Assembly: GCF_026625885.1 (NCBI RefSeq)
Contig: NZ_CP113068.1
Location: 2,976,001-3,040,000 of the forward strand
DNA: 64,000 nt
Direction of reading: 5' to 3'
Origin: Roseateles sp. SL47
GTDB lineage: Bacteria > Pseudomonadota > Gammaproteobacteria > Burkholderiales > Burkholderiaceae_C
Positions 27,775 to 37,826 of the stretch are shown here, piece after piece. The translations under genes were made by a program, and so were the position numbers. The number at the start of each line of letters is the position of its first letter. Position 1 is the first letter of the stretch. The notes beneath the pieces are model-generated. The model was not told the origin of the DNA, did no database searches, and saw only the letters and a program-made list of their open reading frames with translations.

Positions 27775-29123
27775 GCGTCCAGGCCGTAACGTTCCATGCG
27801 CCGGTACAGCGCCTGGCGCGACAGGCCCAGCGCCTGCGCCGCCCGGCTCACCACGCCGGAGGCCGCCTCCAGCGCAGCGGCCACCGCTTCACGGCTGGGT
27901 TCATCCAGGTTGCGGGCGGCGCTGACCGGCGCGGCCGGCAGGGCAAGGTCCTGCTCGGTGATCAACCGGCCCGGACCGCTGCCCGGGGCCAGCAGAGCAG
28001 CGCGCTCCATCACATTCTTGAGTTCCCGCACATTGCCCGGCCAGGCGTGCGCCAACAGGGCGTCGCGAGCACTGTCGTTCAGGCGCGCACGGCCGGCCAG
28101 GAAATGCTCCGCCAGCGGCAGGATGTCCTGGGGCCGTTCGGAGAGGCCTGGCAGCGTGATTTCGATGACGTTGAGTCGGTAGTAGAGATCTTCCCGGAAG
28201 CTGCCGGCCGCCACCATGGCGCGCAGGTCGGCATTGGAGGCGGACAGCACCCGCACCTGGGTTTCGCGGGTCCGGCTGGACCCCAAGCGCTCAAACCGCC
28301 CCGTTTCCAGCACTCTCAGCAGCTTGACCTGCCCGGCCAGCGGCAGGTTGCCGATTTCATCCAGGAACAGCGTGCCACCGTCTGCGGCTTCAAACCGGCC
28401 TTCTCGGGCCCGAGCGGCCCCGGTGTAGGCGCCGCTGTCCGCGCCAAACAGTTCGGCTTCGATCAGGTCACCCGGCAATGCACCGCAGTTCACCGCCACA
28501 AATGGGCCGCTGGCCGCCCCGGAGTTGGCATGGACGATGGCCGCAACACGTTCCTTGCCGCTGCCATTGGGGCCGGTAATGAGCACCGGCGCGGGTGACC
28601 TCGCCACCTGGCAAGCCAGCTCCAGGCAGCGCAGCAGGGCGGGGGAGGACACCACCATGCCTTCCAGCCGATAACGCTGGCGCAGCGCGGTGAGGCGCTG
28701 CTGATGATCCGCCCGCGCCTGGCGCAGGGCCTGATGGCTTTCCGCCAGCTCCAGCAGGTTCTCCACCGTGGCCAGCAGCTTGGCATCGTCCCAGGGCTTG
28801 GCCAGATAGTCCGCCGCGCCGGCTTTCACCAGCGCCACGGCCTGCTCCAGTTGCGTCCAGGCGGTCAGCAAAATCACCGGCAGGTCCGGATGGGCCTGGC
28901 GGATCTGATGGAACAGCGACCGGCCTTCTTCGCCGGACGTGGTGTCGGCGCTGAAGTTCATGTCCTGGATCACCAGGTCGATCTGCCGCTGCCCCAGCAG
29001 CGCCAGGCCCTGCGATGGGGTGGTGGCGTGGAGCGGCTCGATGTCGTGCAGCGACAGCAGCAGCGTGAGGGCTTCCCCCACCGCCGGATGGTCGTCAATG
29101 ATCAGAACAGTGCGCATCCGCAT
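27771..29123 (-). CDS. Sigma-54-dependent response regulator (NtrC family)
   Basis: The 450-residue activator has a receiver domain (1-125; phospho-acceptor D54 in VIQDM), an AAA+ sigma-54 interaction domain (about 160-390) and a Fis-type helix-turn-helix at the end ([18 protein letters not shown]). Walker A is the unusual GPNGSGKE rather than GESGTGKE. The sigma-54 contact loop reads GAYTGA rather than GAFTGA, a conservative change. Walker B is [10 protein letters not shown]. ATGs at 29123 and 29117 are both possible. It sits inside an operon with its own -24/-12 promoter, so it very probably activates its own transcription unit. Confidence 0.92.
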   Translation of the reverse strand: MRMRTVLIIDDHPAVGEALTLLLSLHDIEPLHATTPSQGLALLGQRQIDLVIQDMNFSADTTSGEEGRSLFHQIRQAHPDLPVILLTAWTQLEQAVALVKAGAADYLAKPWDDAKLLATVENLLELAESHQALRQARADHQQRLTALRQRYRLEGMVVSSPALLRCLELACQVARSPAPVLITGPNGSGKERVAAIVHANSGAASGPFVAVNCGALPGDLIEAELFGADSGAYTGAARAREGRFEAADGGTLFLDEIGNLPLAGQVKLLRVLETGRFERLGSSRTRETQVRVLSASNADLRAMVAAGSFREDLYYRLNVIEITLPGLSERPQDILPLAEHFLAGRARLNDSARDALLAHAWPGNVRELKNVMERAALLAPGSGPGRLITEQDLALPAAPVSAARNLDEPSREAVAAALEAASGVVSRAAQALGLSRQALYRRMERYGLDA

Positions 29124-29145
29124 GAGAATAATGGAAGTGGCCTTC

Positions 29146-30366
29146 TCAGCCGCGCAAGGCCACCACCGGCGGCAGCGCCGCCGCACGGCGTGCCGGTGCC
29201 AGCACCGCCAACTGCCCCAGCGCCCAGAGGGCCACCGCGCCCACCGGTAGATAGGCCGCTGGCAGCGGCGGCATCTCATACTGCCGCATCAGCAGCAGGC
29301 TGATGCCGTAGGCGCCGGCCATCCCCAGCGCGATGCCCACGGTGGACAGCAGCAGATTCTCCGTCTGGAAATAGCGCAGGATCTGCCCCCGCGTAGCGCC
29401 CAGCGCGCGCCGTGTGCCGATCATGCGGGTGCGCTGTTGCACCCAGAAGCTGCCCAGCCCAACGATGCCGAAAGCGGTCACCACCAGCAGGGCCACACAA
29501 ACGCCGGCCAGCAACTGGATCATCGACCGGTCCTGGCGATAGTAGTCACTGCGCATGTCGGTCAGCAGCATCTGGTCCCGGACCAGGCGCTTCATGCCCG
29601 GGCTGTTGTGCACCAGTTTTTCGGCAGCGGCCTTGAGCACTGTCGCGCGCTGTGCAGGGTCGGTGCGCAGGAGAAACATGCCGCCGCGAAAACTCGGCCG
29701 TATCGGCAGGATCAGGGTGCCGAGCCCGTATTGCTCATTGGTCCCGGGGGTGGGTGAGGTCAGCGGATCCACCACCCCCACGATGCGGTGCGGCACATTC
29801 CCATAGACATACACCGACTTGCCCAGAGGCGACTCGCCCGGGAAGAGCTGCCTGGCCAGGGCACTGTTGACGATGACGGCGGGAATGACCGGGTTCTCTT
29901 CATTGGCGGCTGCGCTGCCCACATATTCATCAGGCAGAAAGTCCCGCCCGGCAATCACGCGCAGGCCCAGCGTCTGCAGCAGGTGTTCGCCGCCGTAGTA
30001 AGTGGATGCGGTGGTTGGCGGTTGGGCTTGGCCCGGTTGAAGACTCACGCCCGAGTAGACCGTGCTGGGCGCATAAGGGATCTGGTTGACGATGGCCGCC
30101 TGCTGCACCCCGGGCAACTGACGCAGCGCCTGAAGATCCGACTGGGTCTGTGCATCGTCGTTGTCTACCCGGGTCACGCTGGCGACCGCCAGCATCACCA
30201 GCCGGTCTTCGTCCAGGCCCGAGGGCTTGCCGATGCGCTCAATGCGCTGGCTGATCAGGAACAGGGCATTGCAGACGATGGCGCAGGTGAGCGCCATCTG
30301 CAGCACGATCAGGCTGGCGGCGGTCTTGTGCCGCTTCAGCGTGGAGAGGATGGGAAGAATGTCCAT
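29146..30366 (-). CDS. ABC transporter permease (FtsX/MacB type), second
   Basis: The 406-residue permease has one N-terminal transmembrane helix (SLIVLQMALTCAIVCNALFL), a large periplasmic MacB-like domain (about 50-280) and three C-terminal helices with the FtsX signature WVQQRTRMIGTRRALGATRGQILRYF. It should pair with the preceding permease to form an asymmetric MacB-like exporter driven by the ATPase at 33013. Only 9 bases separate it from that permease, and 22 bases separate it from the regulator gene. Confidence 0.9.
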   Translation of the reverse strand: MDILPILSTLKRHKTAASLIVLQMALTCAIVCNALFLISQRIERIGKPSGLDEDRLVMLAVASVTRVDNDDAQTQSDLQALRQLPGVQQAAIVNQIPYAPSTVYSGVSLQPGQAQPPTTASTYYGGEHLLQTLGLRVIAGRDFLPDEYVGSAAANEENPVIPAVIVNSALARQLFPGESPLGKSVYVYGNVPHRIVGVVDPLTSPTPGTNEQYGLGTLILPIRPSFRGGMFLLRTDPAQRATVLKAAAEKLVHNSPGMKRLVRDQMLLTDMRSDYYRQDRSMIQLLAGVCVALLVVTAFGIVGLGSFWVQQRTRMIGTRRALGATRGQILRYFQTENLLLSTVGIALGMAGAYGISLLLMRQYEMPPLPAAYLPVGAVALWALGQLAVLAPARRAAALPPVVALRG

Positions 30367-30375
30367 CGGGTCACC

Positions 30376-31689
30376 TCATTGCGATTTCAGTTGCAGCGCG
30401 GGGGTGATCTGGCAGGCGCGCCAGGCCGGCAGCAGGCCCGCCAGCAGGCTGGCGGCCAGAGACAGGCCGAAGGTGGTGGCCAACATCTGCCAGTCCATCT
30501 GCGCCAGGCGGGCATAAGGGGCCGGGTTCATGCGCACGATCCACAGGGCGACCCAGGTCAGCAGCAGGCCCAGCAATCCACCGGTCAGCCCCAGGCTGCC
30601 CGCTTCCACCAGGAACTGCAGGAAGATCTGGCGGCGCGGTGCACCCAGCGCGCGCCGAACGCCAATCTCACCGCTGCGGCGCAGGCACTTGGCCAGCAAC
30701 AGGCCGACAGTGTTGGTGAGGCACACCACCAGGAAGCCGAAGGCCAGCCACACCTGCAAGCGGAAATCGCTCGGCACGACCTTCCGGACGGACAGCCACT
30801 CCATCACTGGCCGCAGACGGGGATTGCTGGGCCGCTCAAAGCGGCCCGCCTGGCGCTGCACGTCGGAGTACTGCTGGAGATAGGTGAAGTAATCGCGGCG
30901 CTGCTGGTCCGTATCCAGTTGCACCCAATACTGAAGCCAGGCGCAGGGGGCGCTCAAGGCGCGGGGATCCGCGCCGCCGCCGCTGCCCCAGCAGTTCATG
31001 CTGCCCGTGCCGCCCATGCGCAGTGCGTAAGAGGTGGCCAGGGGGGCATAGACATCTGCCGGCGCACGGTAGGCACCGATGGTGAGGTCAAAGTAGTGCG
31101 GTGCTGGTCGCCAGGCCTTGAGCACACCGATGATGGTGAAGTCCTTGTCGCGCAGCCGCAGCATGCGTCCCCGGCTGTCCGCGCCACCGAAGAGGCGGTC
31201 GTTGAGCTCTTTCGAGATCACGGCCACGCGGGCTTCAGAGGCCTCTTCGGCTGCCGTCCATCCATGCCCATAGGCAAAGGGCGCTTCAAAAATGGCAAAG
31301 AAGTCGGCGCTGGCATAACGTGCCGATGCAAAAAATGGAGACTGCCCCGACACACCGGAACCTTCCGGATCCACAGCGATGTTGGCACCGGTCATCATCA
31401 CCTGATGCACGCCACGTTTGTCTCGCAGCAGGGCTTCAGCGTCCATGCGGGTGAGCTGCAGCGCGGGTTCGCCGCCGGCTTGATAGCCCTGCATCGGTTC
31501 CGCATCCAGCTGCACGTTGAACAGGCGCGAACTCTTCGCCGGAATGGGGTCGCCGGAGAGCACATGGAAGACGGTCAGGGTGGTCATGCAGGCGGCCACG
31601 CCCATGGCGATGGACAGCAGCATCAGCACGGTCAGGCCGCGGTGGGCCCGCAGGCTGCGTACGCCCAGTTCGAGGTAGTAGGTGAGCAT
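30376..31689 (-). CDS. ABC transporter permease (FtsX/MacB type), first
   Basis: The 437-residue permease has an N-terminal helix (RGLTVLMLLSIAMGVAACMTTLTVF), a long periplasmic domain and three C-terminal helices with CLRRSGEIGVRRALGAPRRQIFLQF, the FtsX/MacB signature. The ATG at 31689 lies one base from the stop of the TolC-like gene, and the longer upstream frame was rejected. Two different permeases in one operon suggest a heterodimeric MacB-type complex with the adaptor and the channel encoded upstream. Confidence 0.9.
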   Translation of the reverse strand: MLTYYLELGVRSLRAHRGLTVLMLLSIAMGVAACMTTLTVFHVLSGDPIPAKSSRLFNVQLDAEPMQGYQAGGEPALQLTRMDAEALLRDKRGVHQVMMTGANIAVDPEGSGVSGQSPFFASARYASADFFAIFEAPFAYGHGWTAAEEASEARVAVISKELNDRLFGGADSRGRMLRLRDKDFTIIGVLKAWRPAPHYFDLTIGAYRAPADVYAPLATSYALRMGGTGSMNCWGSGGGADPRALSAPCAWLQYWVQLDTDQQRRDYFTYLQQYSDVQRQAGRFERPSNPRLRPVMEWLSVRKVVPSDFRLQVWLAFGFLVVCLTNTVGLLLAKCLRRSGEIGVRRALGAPRRQIFLQFLVEAGSLGLTGGLLGLLLTWVALWIVRMNPAPYARLAQMDWQMLATTFGLSLAASLLAGLLPAWRACQITPALQLKSQ

Positions 31690-31690
31690 G

Positions 31691-33012
31691 TCAGGGCTTC
31701 TCGATGAGCAGGAGGTTGACGGCGGCCAGTTGCGACTCGGCCAGGCGGCCGGCGGATTGCTGAAGCAGCAGCTGGGACAACACGAATCGGTGACGGGCCT
31801 GTTCCCAGGCGCTGCGAGCATTGCTCTGGGTCTGGATGGCCAGCAGCAGGTCCGTCATGGTGCGGGCCCCCAGATCCAGGCCGCTGCGGGTGGAGGCCAG
31901 GGACTTCTCGGCAGCATCCACGGCGGCGCGGGTGGTCCGCATCTGGCTGAGCGAGGACAGCACGGCCTGGTAGTAGCCTTGTGTGCTGCGGATCAGCGAT
32001 CGGCGCGTGGTTTCCAGGTCTTCCTTCTGCTGCTCGCGGCGGAACACCGCCTGGCGCTTCTGGGACTCGATGGCGCCGCCGGAAAACAGCGGGATGGTGA
32101 GCTTGAGACCCACGGTGGAGGTGTAGCGCGCATCGACCGGCGCAATGGCCGTGCCGGCCCGGCGCTCGCCATCCACGCCCACGCTCAACGTGGGCAGATG
32201 CGCCGCGCGGGCCGCTGCCACCCGCTGGTCGCTGGCGGCCAGGTCCAGCGCGCCGGCCCGCAGGGTGGGGTTGTCGCGCAGGGCCTGAGCCACCCAGGCC
32301 TCCGGTTCTGCGGGGTCGGGCGGCAGCATCGGCAGGTCCGGCGCCAGTGGGCGCAGTTCACCCGGCGGGCGGCCCGTGATCTCGGCCAGCGCCTGTTTGG
32401 CATCGGCCAGGCTTTCCTGAGCCTGGGCCGTGCTCACACGGGCCAGCTCAAAGTAAGCGCGGCCCTGTTCCACATCCTGGGCGGCGCTGAGCTTGGCATC
32501 AAACCGCGCCTGTGCCTGCTGCACCTGCTGCAGGTAGGCATCTTCGATGGCCTGCGCCGTGGCGAGGGTGGCCTGGGCGGTCAGCACGCCGAAATAGGCC
32601 GAGGCGACACGCGCGCACAAATCCGCTTCGGCCGCTTGGACTCGGGCCTCTTCCGCACTGACGCCCGCCTGCTCGGCATCCAGCGTCCGCAGCTTGCTCA
32701 GATCCACCAGCACCTGGCTGAGGCTGTGCGTCAGCTGATGTTCGCGGCTGCCGTCGGCCTGGTAACGCAACTCGGCATATTGGGCCGACCATTGCGGCAG
32801 CAGCGCGGCACGGGCCTGCCGCGCCACTTCGGTCTGCTCGCCGCGGACGGCACGGGCGGTGGCCAGTGTGGGGTCGTTCTGCCGCGCCTGGGCATAGATC
32901 TGCAGCAGGTCTTCGGTCTGCGCTGCGGAGGGCTGGCAGCAGCCGGCGCACAGGAGCAGAGCGGCCAGGGGAAGCACCACAGACCGCAAAAGGGGCAAGG
33001 GCACAGGTGTCT

Positions 33013-33016
<4 letters not shown>
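31691..33016 (-). CDS. TolC-family outer-membrane efflux channel
   Basis: The 441-residue protein has a signal peptide (MKTPVPLPLLRSVVLPLAAL, then CAGC) and two repeats of the outer-membrane factor fold, with long coiled coils (for example AEADLCARVASAYFGVLTAQATLATAQA). A beta-strand region is typical (LKLTIPLFSGGAIESQKRQA). It would form the outer-membrane duct of the tripartite exporter. A Cys pair near the signal end could allow lipidation, as in OprM, though the lipobox is poor. It overlaps the ATPase gene by four bases. Confidence 0.9.
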
Positions 33017-33729
<713 letters not shown>

Positions 33730-33816
33730 GGGGATCTCTCGTGTGTGACTTTGAAAATAGGGGACGGGGGAAGAGCCGATGGGGGCGCCGGGCCGTGTTC
33801 ATCGGCACGCCATGGT

Positions 33817-35100
33817 TCATTGGGACAAGGTGATTCGCTCCGCGCCGTTAAAGGCCTGGGCGCCGGAGATCACCACCTGCTCGCCGGGCTGGAGACCTTC
33901 CAGTACTTCCACCTTGGACAGGCTCTGCGCTCCCAGGCGAATGGCGCGTTTGACGGCTTGCCCGTCCTGGATGACGTAGGCGAAACGTCCGCCGCCTTCA
34001 TCCACAAAGCTGCCTCGGTTGACGATGACGACCTTGTCACGGCGGTCCAGCAGCACCCGGACCGACAGCCGCTGGTTCTGGCGCAACTGCTCAGGTGTGG
34101 CGCCGTCAAAGCGCAGCCGCGCCGCCACTTCGCCATTCACCACCTCGGGGGAGACGGAACTCACCAGGCCCCGCCACTGCTGGCCGTTGGCGGAGATTTC
34201 TCCGGGCATGCCGATGGCCAGGTCGCGGGCAAAGCTTTCTGCCACCTGCATCTGCACTTCCAGCGAGGTCAGATCCACCACGGTGAGCAGGCCGGTGCCG
34301 GCGGCCACATTCGCGCGTTCGGCCACCAGCAGTTGTCCCACCTGGCCGTTGACGGGGGAATGCAGTGCCAGCTCGGCCACCTGGCGGCGCAGATCCTGCA
34401 CGAGCAACTGTTGCCGTTGCACCGCCTGCTGCTTGGCCTGCAGTTCGAATTTCAGGCTGTTGTCCTTGAGGCCCACACCGGCCTGCGCATGGGCAGCGGT
34501 GATGCGCGCCTTCTCCATGGCGTCGCGTGCCTTGTCGACCTGCATGCCGGCCACGGCACCGGCCTCAAAGGCCTTGGTCTGCCGTTCCAGGTCATTGCGG
34601 GCGGTCTGGAGGTCGATGCTGGCGCTTTCCCACGCGCTTTGAAGCGCCGAGCGCTGCTCGCGCCCATCCACCTCAGCGCGGAGCAGGTCCGTGCGCAGGC
34701 CGTCCGCATTGCTTTGTTCCTGGGCCAGTCGCGCCCGCAGGTCGGGGCTGTCGATGTCGCCCAGCAACTGGCCCTGGGTGACCTTGTCGCCGGCCTTCAC
34801 CCGCAACACCAGGTTGCCGCCGTGCAGCGCATAAATGGTGGGGCTCATGGCGGCCACCACCTTGCCTTCGCCTGAGACATCCCGCACCAGTGGACCCAGC
34901 TCGACGGTGGCAATGCCCAGGCGTTGCAGACTGACGGACGCGCCGCCACTCATCATGCGTTGGACGGCAGGCAGCGCCAGGCCGCAGGCGACCGCACTAC
35001 CGCCAAGGACGGCGGCGGCCAGCAGACGACGGCGATGGCGGGACCAGAGCGTCGGGGCGGGAGAGAGGGGGCGGTCCTGGCCGGAGGTGTCGCGGATCAT
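33817..35100 (-). CDS. Periplasmic adaptor (HlyD/MacA-like membrane fusion protein)
   Basis: The 427-residue protein has one N-terminal membrane helix (RRLLAAAVLGGSAVACGLALP), a biotinyl-lipoyl-like part (GNLVLRVKAGDKVTQGQLLGDID), a long alpha-hairpin coiled coil (about 115-230) and beta-barrel regions (LHSPVNGQVGQL, then VEVLEGLQPGEQVVISG). It would join the inner-membrane permeases to the TolC-like channel. The ATG at 35100 is preferred to an in-frame TTG at 35157, because the TTG overlaps the sigma-54 promoter and would precede the transcript start. It is the first gene of the operon. Confidence 0.9.
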   Translation of the reverse strand: MIRDTSGQDRPLSPAPTLWSRHRRRLLAAAVLGGSAVACGLALPAVQRMMSGGASVSLQRLGIATVELGPLVRDVSGEGKVVAAMSPTIYALHGGNLVLRVKAGDKVTQGQLLGDIDSPDLRARLAQEQSNADGLRTDLLRAEVDGREQRSALQSAWESASIDLQTARNDLERQTKAFEAGAVAGMQVDKARDAMEKARITAAHAQAGVGLKDNSLKFELQAKQQAVQRQQLLVQDLRRQVAELALHSPVNGQVGQLLVAERANVAAGTGLLTVVDLTSLEVQMQVAESFARDLAIGMPGEISANGQQWRGLVSSVSPEVVNGEVAARLRFDGATPEQLRQNQRLSVRVLLDRRDKVVIVNRGSFVDEGGGRFAYVIQDGQAVKRAIRLGAQSLSKVEVLEGLQPGEQVVISGAQAFNGAERITLSQ

Positions 35101-35140
35101 GGAGGCAGCAGAGGGATCGAGTGGTTCTGGCAGGAGAGAC

Positions 35141-35156
35141 TGCAAGGGGCATGCCA
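35141..35156 (-). promoter_or_regulatory. Sigma-54 (-24/-12) promoter of the efflux operon
   Basis: On the minus strand the sequence is TGGCATG-CCCC-TTGCA. The GG and GC doublets are separated by exactly 10 bases, matching the consensus TGGCAYG-N4-TTGCW. Transcription should begin near 35130, giving a leader of about 30 bases before the ATG at 35100. The operon encodes its own sigma-54 activator. Recognised by eye, not tested. Confidence 0.85.
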
Positions 35157-35221
35157 ACAGGTTGGTTCAATGAAAAGTGAATGGAATCAATGAGTTGTAG
35201 AAGCTTTGTGGCGGTGTGAGG

Positions 35222-35235
35222 GTGTCCGCGGACAC
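35222..35235. promoter_or_regulatory. Perfect 14-bp palindrome, candidate activator site
   Basis: GTGTCCGCGGACAC is perfectly symmetric and centred about 98 bases upstream of the predicted sigma-54 start, the usual distance for enhancer sites of NtrC-type activators. Its half-site GGACA recurs in the neighbouring tandem array. The activator would be the regulator encoded in the operon. Confidence 0.65.
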
Positions 35236-35240
35236 TCAGG

Positions 35241-35305
35241 TGGACAGTGCGCGGACATGGGGCGGACAGGGGGCGGACATGGGCCGGACATGGGCCGGAC
35301 AGGCG
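35241..35305. repeat. Phased array of GGACA half-sites (11-bp tandem repeats)
   Basis: CGGACA occurs at 35252, 35263, 35274, 35285 and 35296, exactly 11 bases apart, with TGGACA at 35241 in the same phase. Bases 35251-35305 are five 11-bp repeats of consensus SCGGACATGGG. Two related 10-bp units (CGGGAACAAG) follow to 35323. The half-site equals that of the palindrome at 35222. It may be a multi-site enhancer for the efflux operon, or for the divergent adhesin-like gene. Confidence 0.8.
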
Positions 35306-35517
35306 GGAACAAGCGGGAACAAGCCGCTTTCAACGGGCGGACAGCGTGTCGGGCCTGTGCGGGACCGAACCTGGGGCGGGCGTTCGACACCTCTGCAGGT
35401 CGGTTCTTCACTGCTTCACGCTGGCGCGCGCGCTTTGCCTACCGACGCAGGCAAATGCGCCGATCCGCGCTGAGACGAATACTGGATCTCCCTTCACTTT
35501 GATCCTCCCGATTCGCC

Positions 35518-37734
35518 ATGAACACCGTTCAATCCCATACAGAGTCCCCGCTGCTGTCCCCCTCCGCCGCGCTTGTGCCTGCCGGTGCCAGCGGTGCGCA
35601 CCCATCCTCACGAGCGGCCTTGCTGCGCCCCCGTGGTTGGCAGGCGGAGACGGTGGCCGCAGGCAGCAGCTTTGCGGGGCTCGCTGCTGCTGAAGCCTCG
35701 GCTTCGGCCGCTGCTGAATCCGCTGCAGCAGCCGCCGCTGAATCCGCTGCAGCAGCCGCCGCTGAAGCCGCTGCAGCAGCCGCCGCTGAAGCCGCCACTG
35801 AAGCCGCTGCTGTGGCTGCGAGCCAGCCAGCCAAACGAACGGGGGCAAGGTACGTCCGTCGAGGCGGTGGCACCGAGGCGCTGGAAGGTGCCTCTGAGCC
35901 GCTCTCTGAGCCTGAGCTAGACCCTCGGCTGGACGACCTGGGGCCCACCCGCGCAGGCGATGACGGACCTCCGCAGACGTCTCTGACGTCTCTGCCGCCG
36001 CAATCTCCACAGTCACCGCTGTCCGACGGACCTCGGCCTGCCGATGCCGATGATGAGGACGACCGGGCCGTCGCTTGGCTGAGCCTGGGATCTGCTGCAC
36101 AACCCGGATGGCTGATGGCAGGTGGCGGGCTGCTGGCCGCTGCGGCCGCATCGGCAGGAGGGGGCGGAGGCTCGGGCGGCATCGGTGGCGGACACCTGGG
36201 CACTGGTACGGGCGCTGGCATCGATCCAGGGACAGGTGCAGGGTCTGGCGCTGGCACTGGCACTGGCACTGGCACCGGCACCGGCACCGGCACCGGCACC
36301 GGCACCGGCACCGGCACCGGCACCGGCACCGGTGCGACCCCAGGTGCAGAGGCTGGGCCAGGCCACGGCGGCGGGGCTGGGGGGGATATGGGCTCCAGCG
36401 CGGGCTCTGGTGGCGGCTCCAGACCCAGCCCGGGAGGAGACGAGGGTGTAGTGCCCGACGCGGGGATCGGTGGGGTTCCGCCAGACGACGTCGAGGCCCG
36501 GCCGCCCGGCACGGTGACCGCTCCTGCGGACCCTTCGCTAGGGCCAGTGACCTTGGGGCTGTCCCGTGCGGCGGCCCCGGTGCAGGGCCTGCCCAGCAGC
36601 AACGATCCGGTGGTGCAGGTGGGGCACCTGGAGGCCGACGCGGCATGGTTCTACCGTGTCGATGGTCAGGCCTGGGTGCAGGGCCAGGGCAGCAGCATTC
36701 CGGCGAACGTCTTTGCGGCGCAGGGGCAGCACCGCGTGGAGGTCTATCAGACGGACCTGGCGGGCAACAGCAGCGCGGTCGCGTCGCTGGACTTCTGGTT
36801 TGACAGCGTGGCGCCCGATCAGCCCTCGCTGGCCCTGGCGCACGATACCGGCGACACCACCGACCACATCACCAGCGATGCCACGCTGGTCGTCAGCGGC
36901 GTGCAGCCGGGCGACGACTGGTTCTACCAAGTGGACGATGGCGCCTGGCACCCTGGGCAAGGCCAGGAGATTTCGGATGCCGCCCTCGGTGGCGATGGTG
37001 TTCATACCGTCCGTGTCCGGGTGCGTGACACCACTGGCAATGAGAGCGCCACTGCCAGCATCACTGTGCAACGCGACACCGTCGCGCCCACCACCGGCCC
37101 GACGATCTCCTTGGAGTTCGACACGGGCCGCGATAACGACCTGCTGACCAACACCCCCTACCTGTTGTTTGAAGATCTGGAGGCGGGGGCCCGATGGTCC
37201 TTCAGCCTGGACGGCGGGCAGACCTGGCGTGATGCCGCCGACCCGACCGACCTGGCGTTCCGAGACGACACCCCCTTTGAACACGATGGGGTCTGGACGG
37301 TACTGGCCCGTCAGATCGATGTGGCCGGCAATGTGGGCAGTGTCATCACCCAGCTGAGATTTGAACTGGACCGGCAAGCCCCCGATGCACCGACGATCGC
37401 GCTGAAGCACGACACCGGCCTGCTGACTGACGACCGCGTCACGCAGGACGGCACTGTGGTGATCGGCGATGTGGAAGCCGGTGGCTCCAGGGCCTACCGC
37501 CTGGACGGCAGCTCCTCATGGATCGTCTTTGTTGGTGGGGAACTGCCTCCCTCGCTGTTCACCGACGGCCATCATGTGGTGGAAGTCGTCGCTTGGGATG
37601 CCGCAGGAAATCAAAGCGCCATTGAGCGCCTGGAATTTTTGCTGGACACCCAGGCCCCGGGCCTTCCCAGCCTGGGTCTGGAGACGGGCAGCCCGGCGGC
37701 GCTTTTGGAGCCCCTCTCGTTGGCCGTTATCTGA
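35518..37734 (+). CDS. Adhesin-like Ig-repeat protein, apparently truncated
   Basis: The 738-residue protein has an Ala/Glu-rich region with an 8-residue repeat (AESAAAAA, about 63-102), and a hydrophobic segment GWLMAGGGLLAAAAAS followed by poly-Gly near 198-220. A (Gly-Thr)n run follows near 243-273, then about four Ig-like repeats of about 90 residues (for example APDAPTIALKHDTG and HHVVEVVAWDAAGNQSA). The N-terminal layout resembles large type I-secreted adhesins, but there is no RTX repeat or secretion signal. The last repeat breaks off at SLAVI, so it looks cut short. It is divergent to the efflux operon and shares its 418-base upstream region. Confidence 0.7.
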   Translation: MNTVQSHTESPLLSPSAALVPAGASGAHPSSRAALLRPRGWQAETVAAGSSFAGLAAAEASASAAAESAAAAAAESAAAAAAEAAAAAAAEAATEAAAVAASQPAKRTGARYVRRGGGTEALEGASEPLSEPELDPRLDDLGPTRAGDDGPPQTSLTSLPPQSPQSPLSDGPRPADADDEDDRAVAWLSLGSAAQPGWLMAGGGLLAAAAASAGGGGGSGGIGGGHLGTGTGAGIDPGTGAGSGAGTGTGTGTGTGTGTGTGTGTGTGTGTGATPGAEAGPGHGGGAGGDMGSSAGSGGGSRPSPGGDEGVVPDAGIGGVPPDDVEARPPGTVTAPADPSLGPVTLGLSRAAAPVQGLPSSNDPVVQVGHLEADAAWFYRVDGQAWVQGQGSSIPANVFAAQGQHRVEVYQTDLAGNSSAVASLDFWFDSVAPDQPSLALAHDTGDTTDHITSDATLVVSGVQPGDDWFYQVDDGAWHPGQGQEISDAALGGDGVHTVRVRVRDTTGNESATASITVQRDTVAPTTGPTISLEFDTGRDNDLLTNTPYLLFEDLEAGARWSFSLDGGQTWRDAADPTDLAFRDDTPFEHDGVWTVLARQIDVAGNVGSVITQLRFELDRQAPDAPTIALKHDTGLLTDDRVTQDGTVVIGDVEAGGSRAYRLDGSSSWIVFVGGELPPSLFTDGHHVVEVVAWDAAGNQSAIERLEFLLDTQAPGLPSLGLETGSPAALLEPLSLAVI
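35713..35811. repeat. 24-bp coding repeats (AESAAAAA)
   Basis: Three near-identical 24-base units and a degenerate fourth encode Ala/Glu octapeptides, likely a rigid helix, inside the adhesin-like gene. Confidence 0.75.
36246..36331. repeat. Hexanucleotide repeat (GGCACY)n encoding Gly-Thr
   Basis: About fourteen GGCACT/GGCACC units in a row encode a Gly-Thr run in the adhesin-like gene. Copy-number change keeps the frame, so length variation between strains is likely. Confidence 0.85.
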
Positions 37735-37748
37735 CTCGCCCAAGAAAA

Positions 37749-37770
37749 AGGGGCGTCACTGGACGCCCCT
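37749..37770 (-). terminator. Terminator of glnS (possibly bidirectional)
   Basis: The stem AGGGGCGTC / GACGCCCCT is followed on the minus strand by CTTTTTCTT. It ends the minus-strand glnS transcript and lies just after the plus-strand adhesin-like gene. Confidence 0.85.
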
Positions 37771-37826
37771 GACTCCTGCAGTTGCCGTGGCCGGTGCTTC
37801 ATGCGTTTGGCCAGGTGGTCAGTCAC

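Noticed and set aside
35101..35157. TTG at 35157 as the start of the adaptor protein
   Set aside because: It lies within the -24/-12 promoter, upstream of the predicted transcript start.
35241..35323. CRISPR array
   Set aside because: The repeat unit is 11 bases with no unique spacers and no cas genes nearby.
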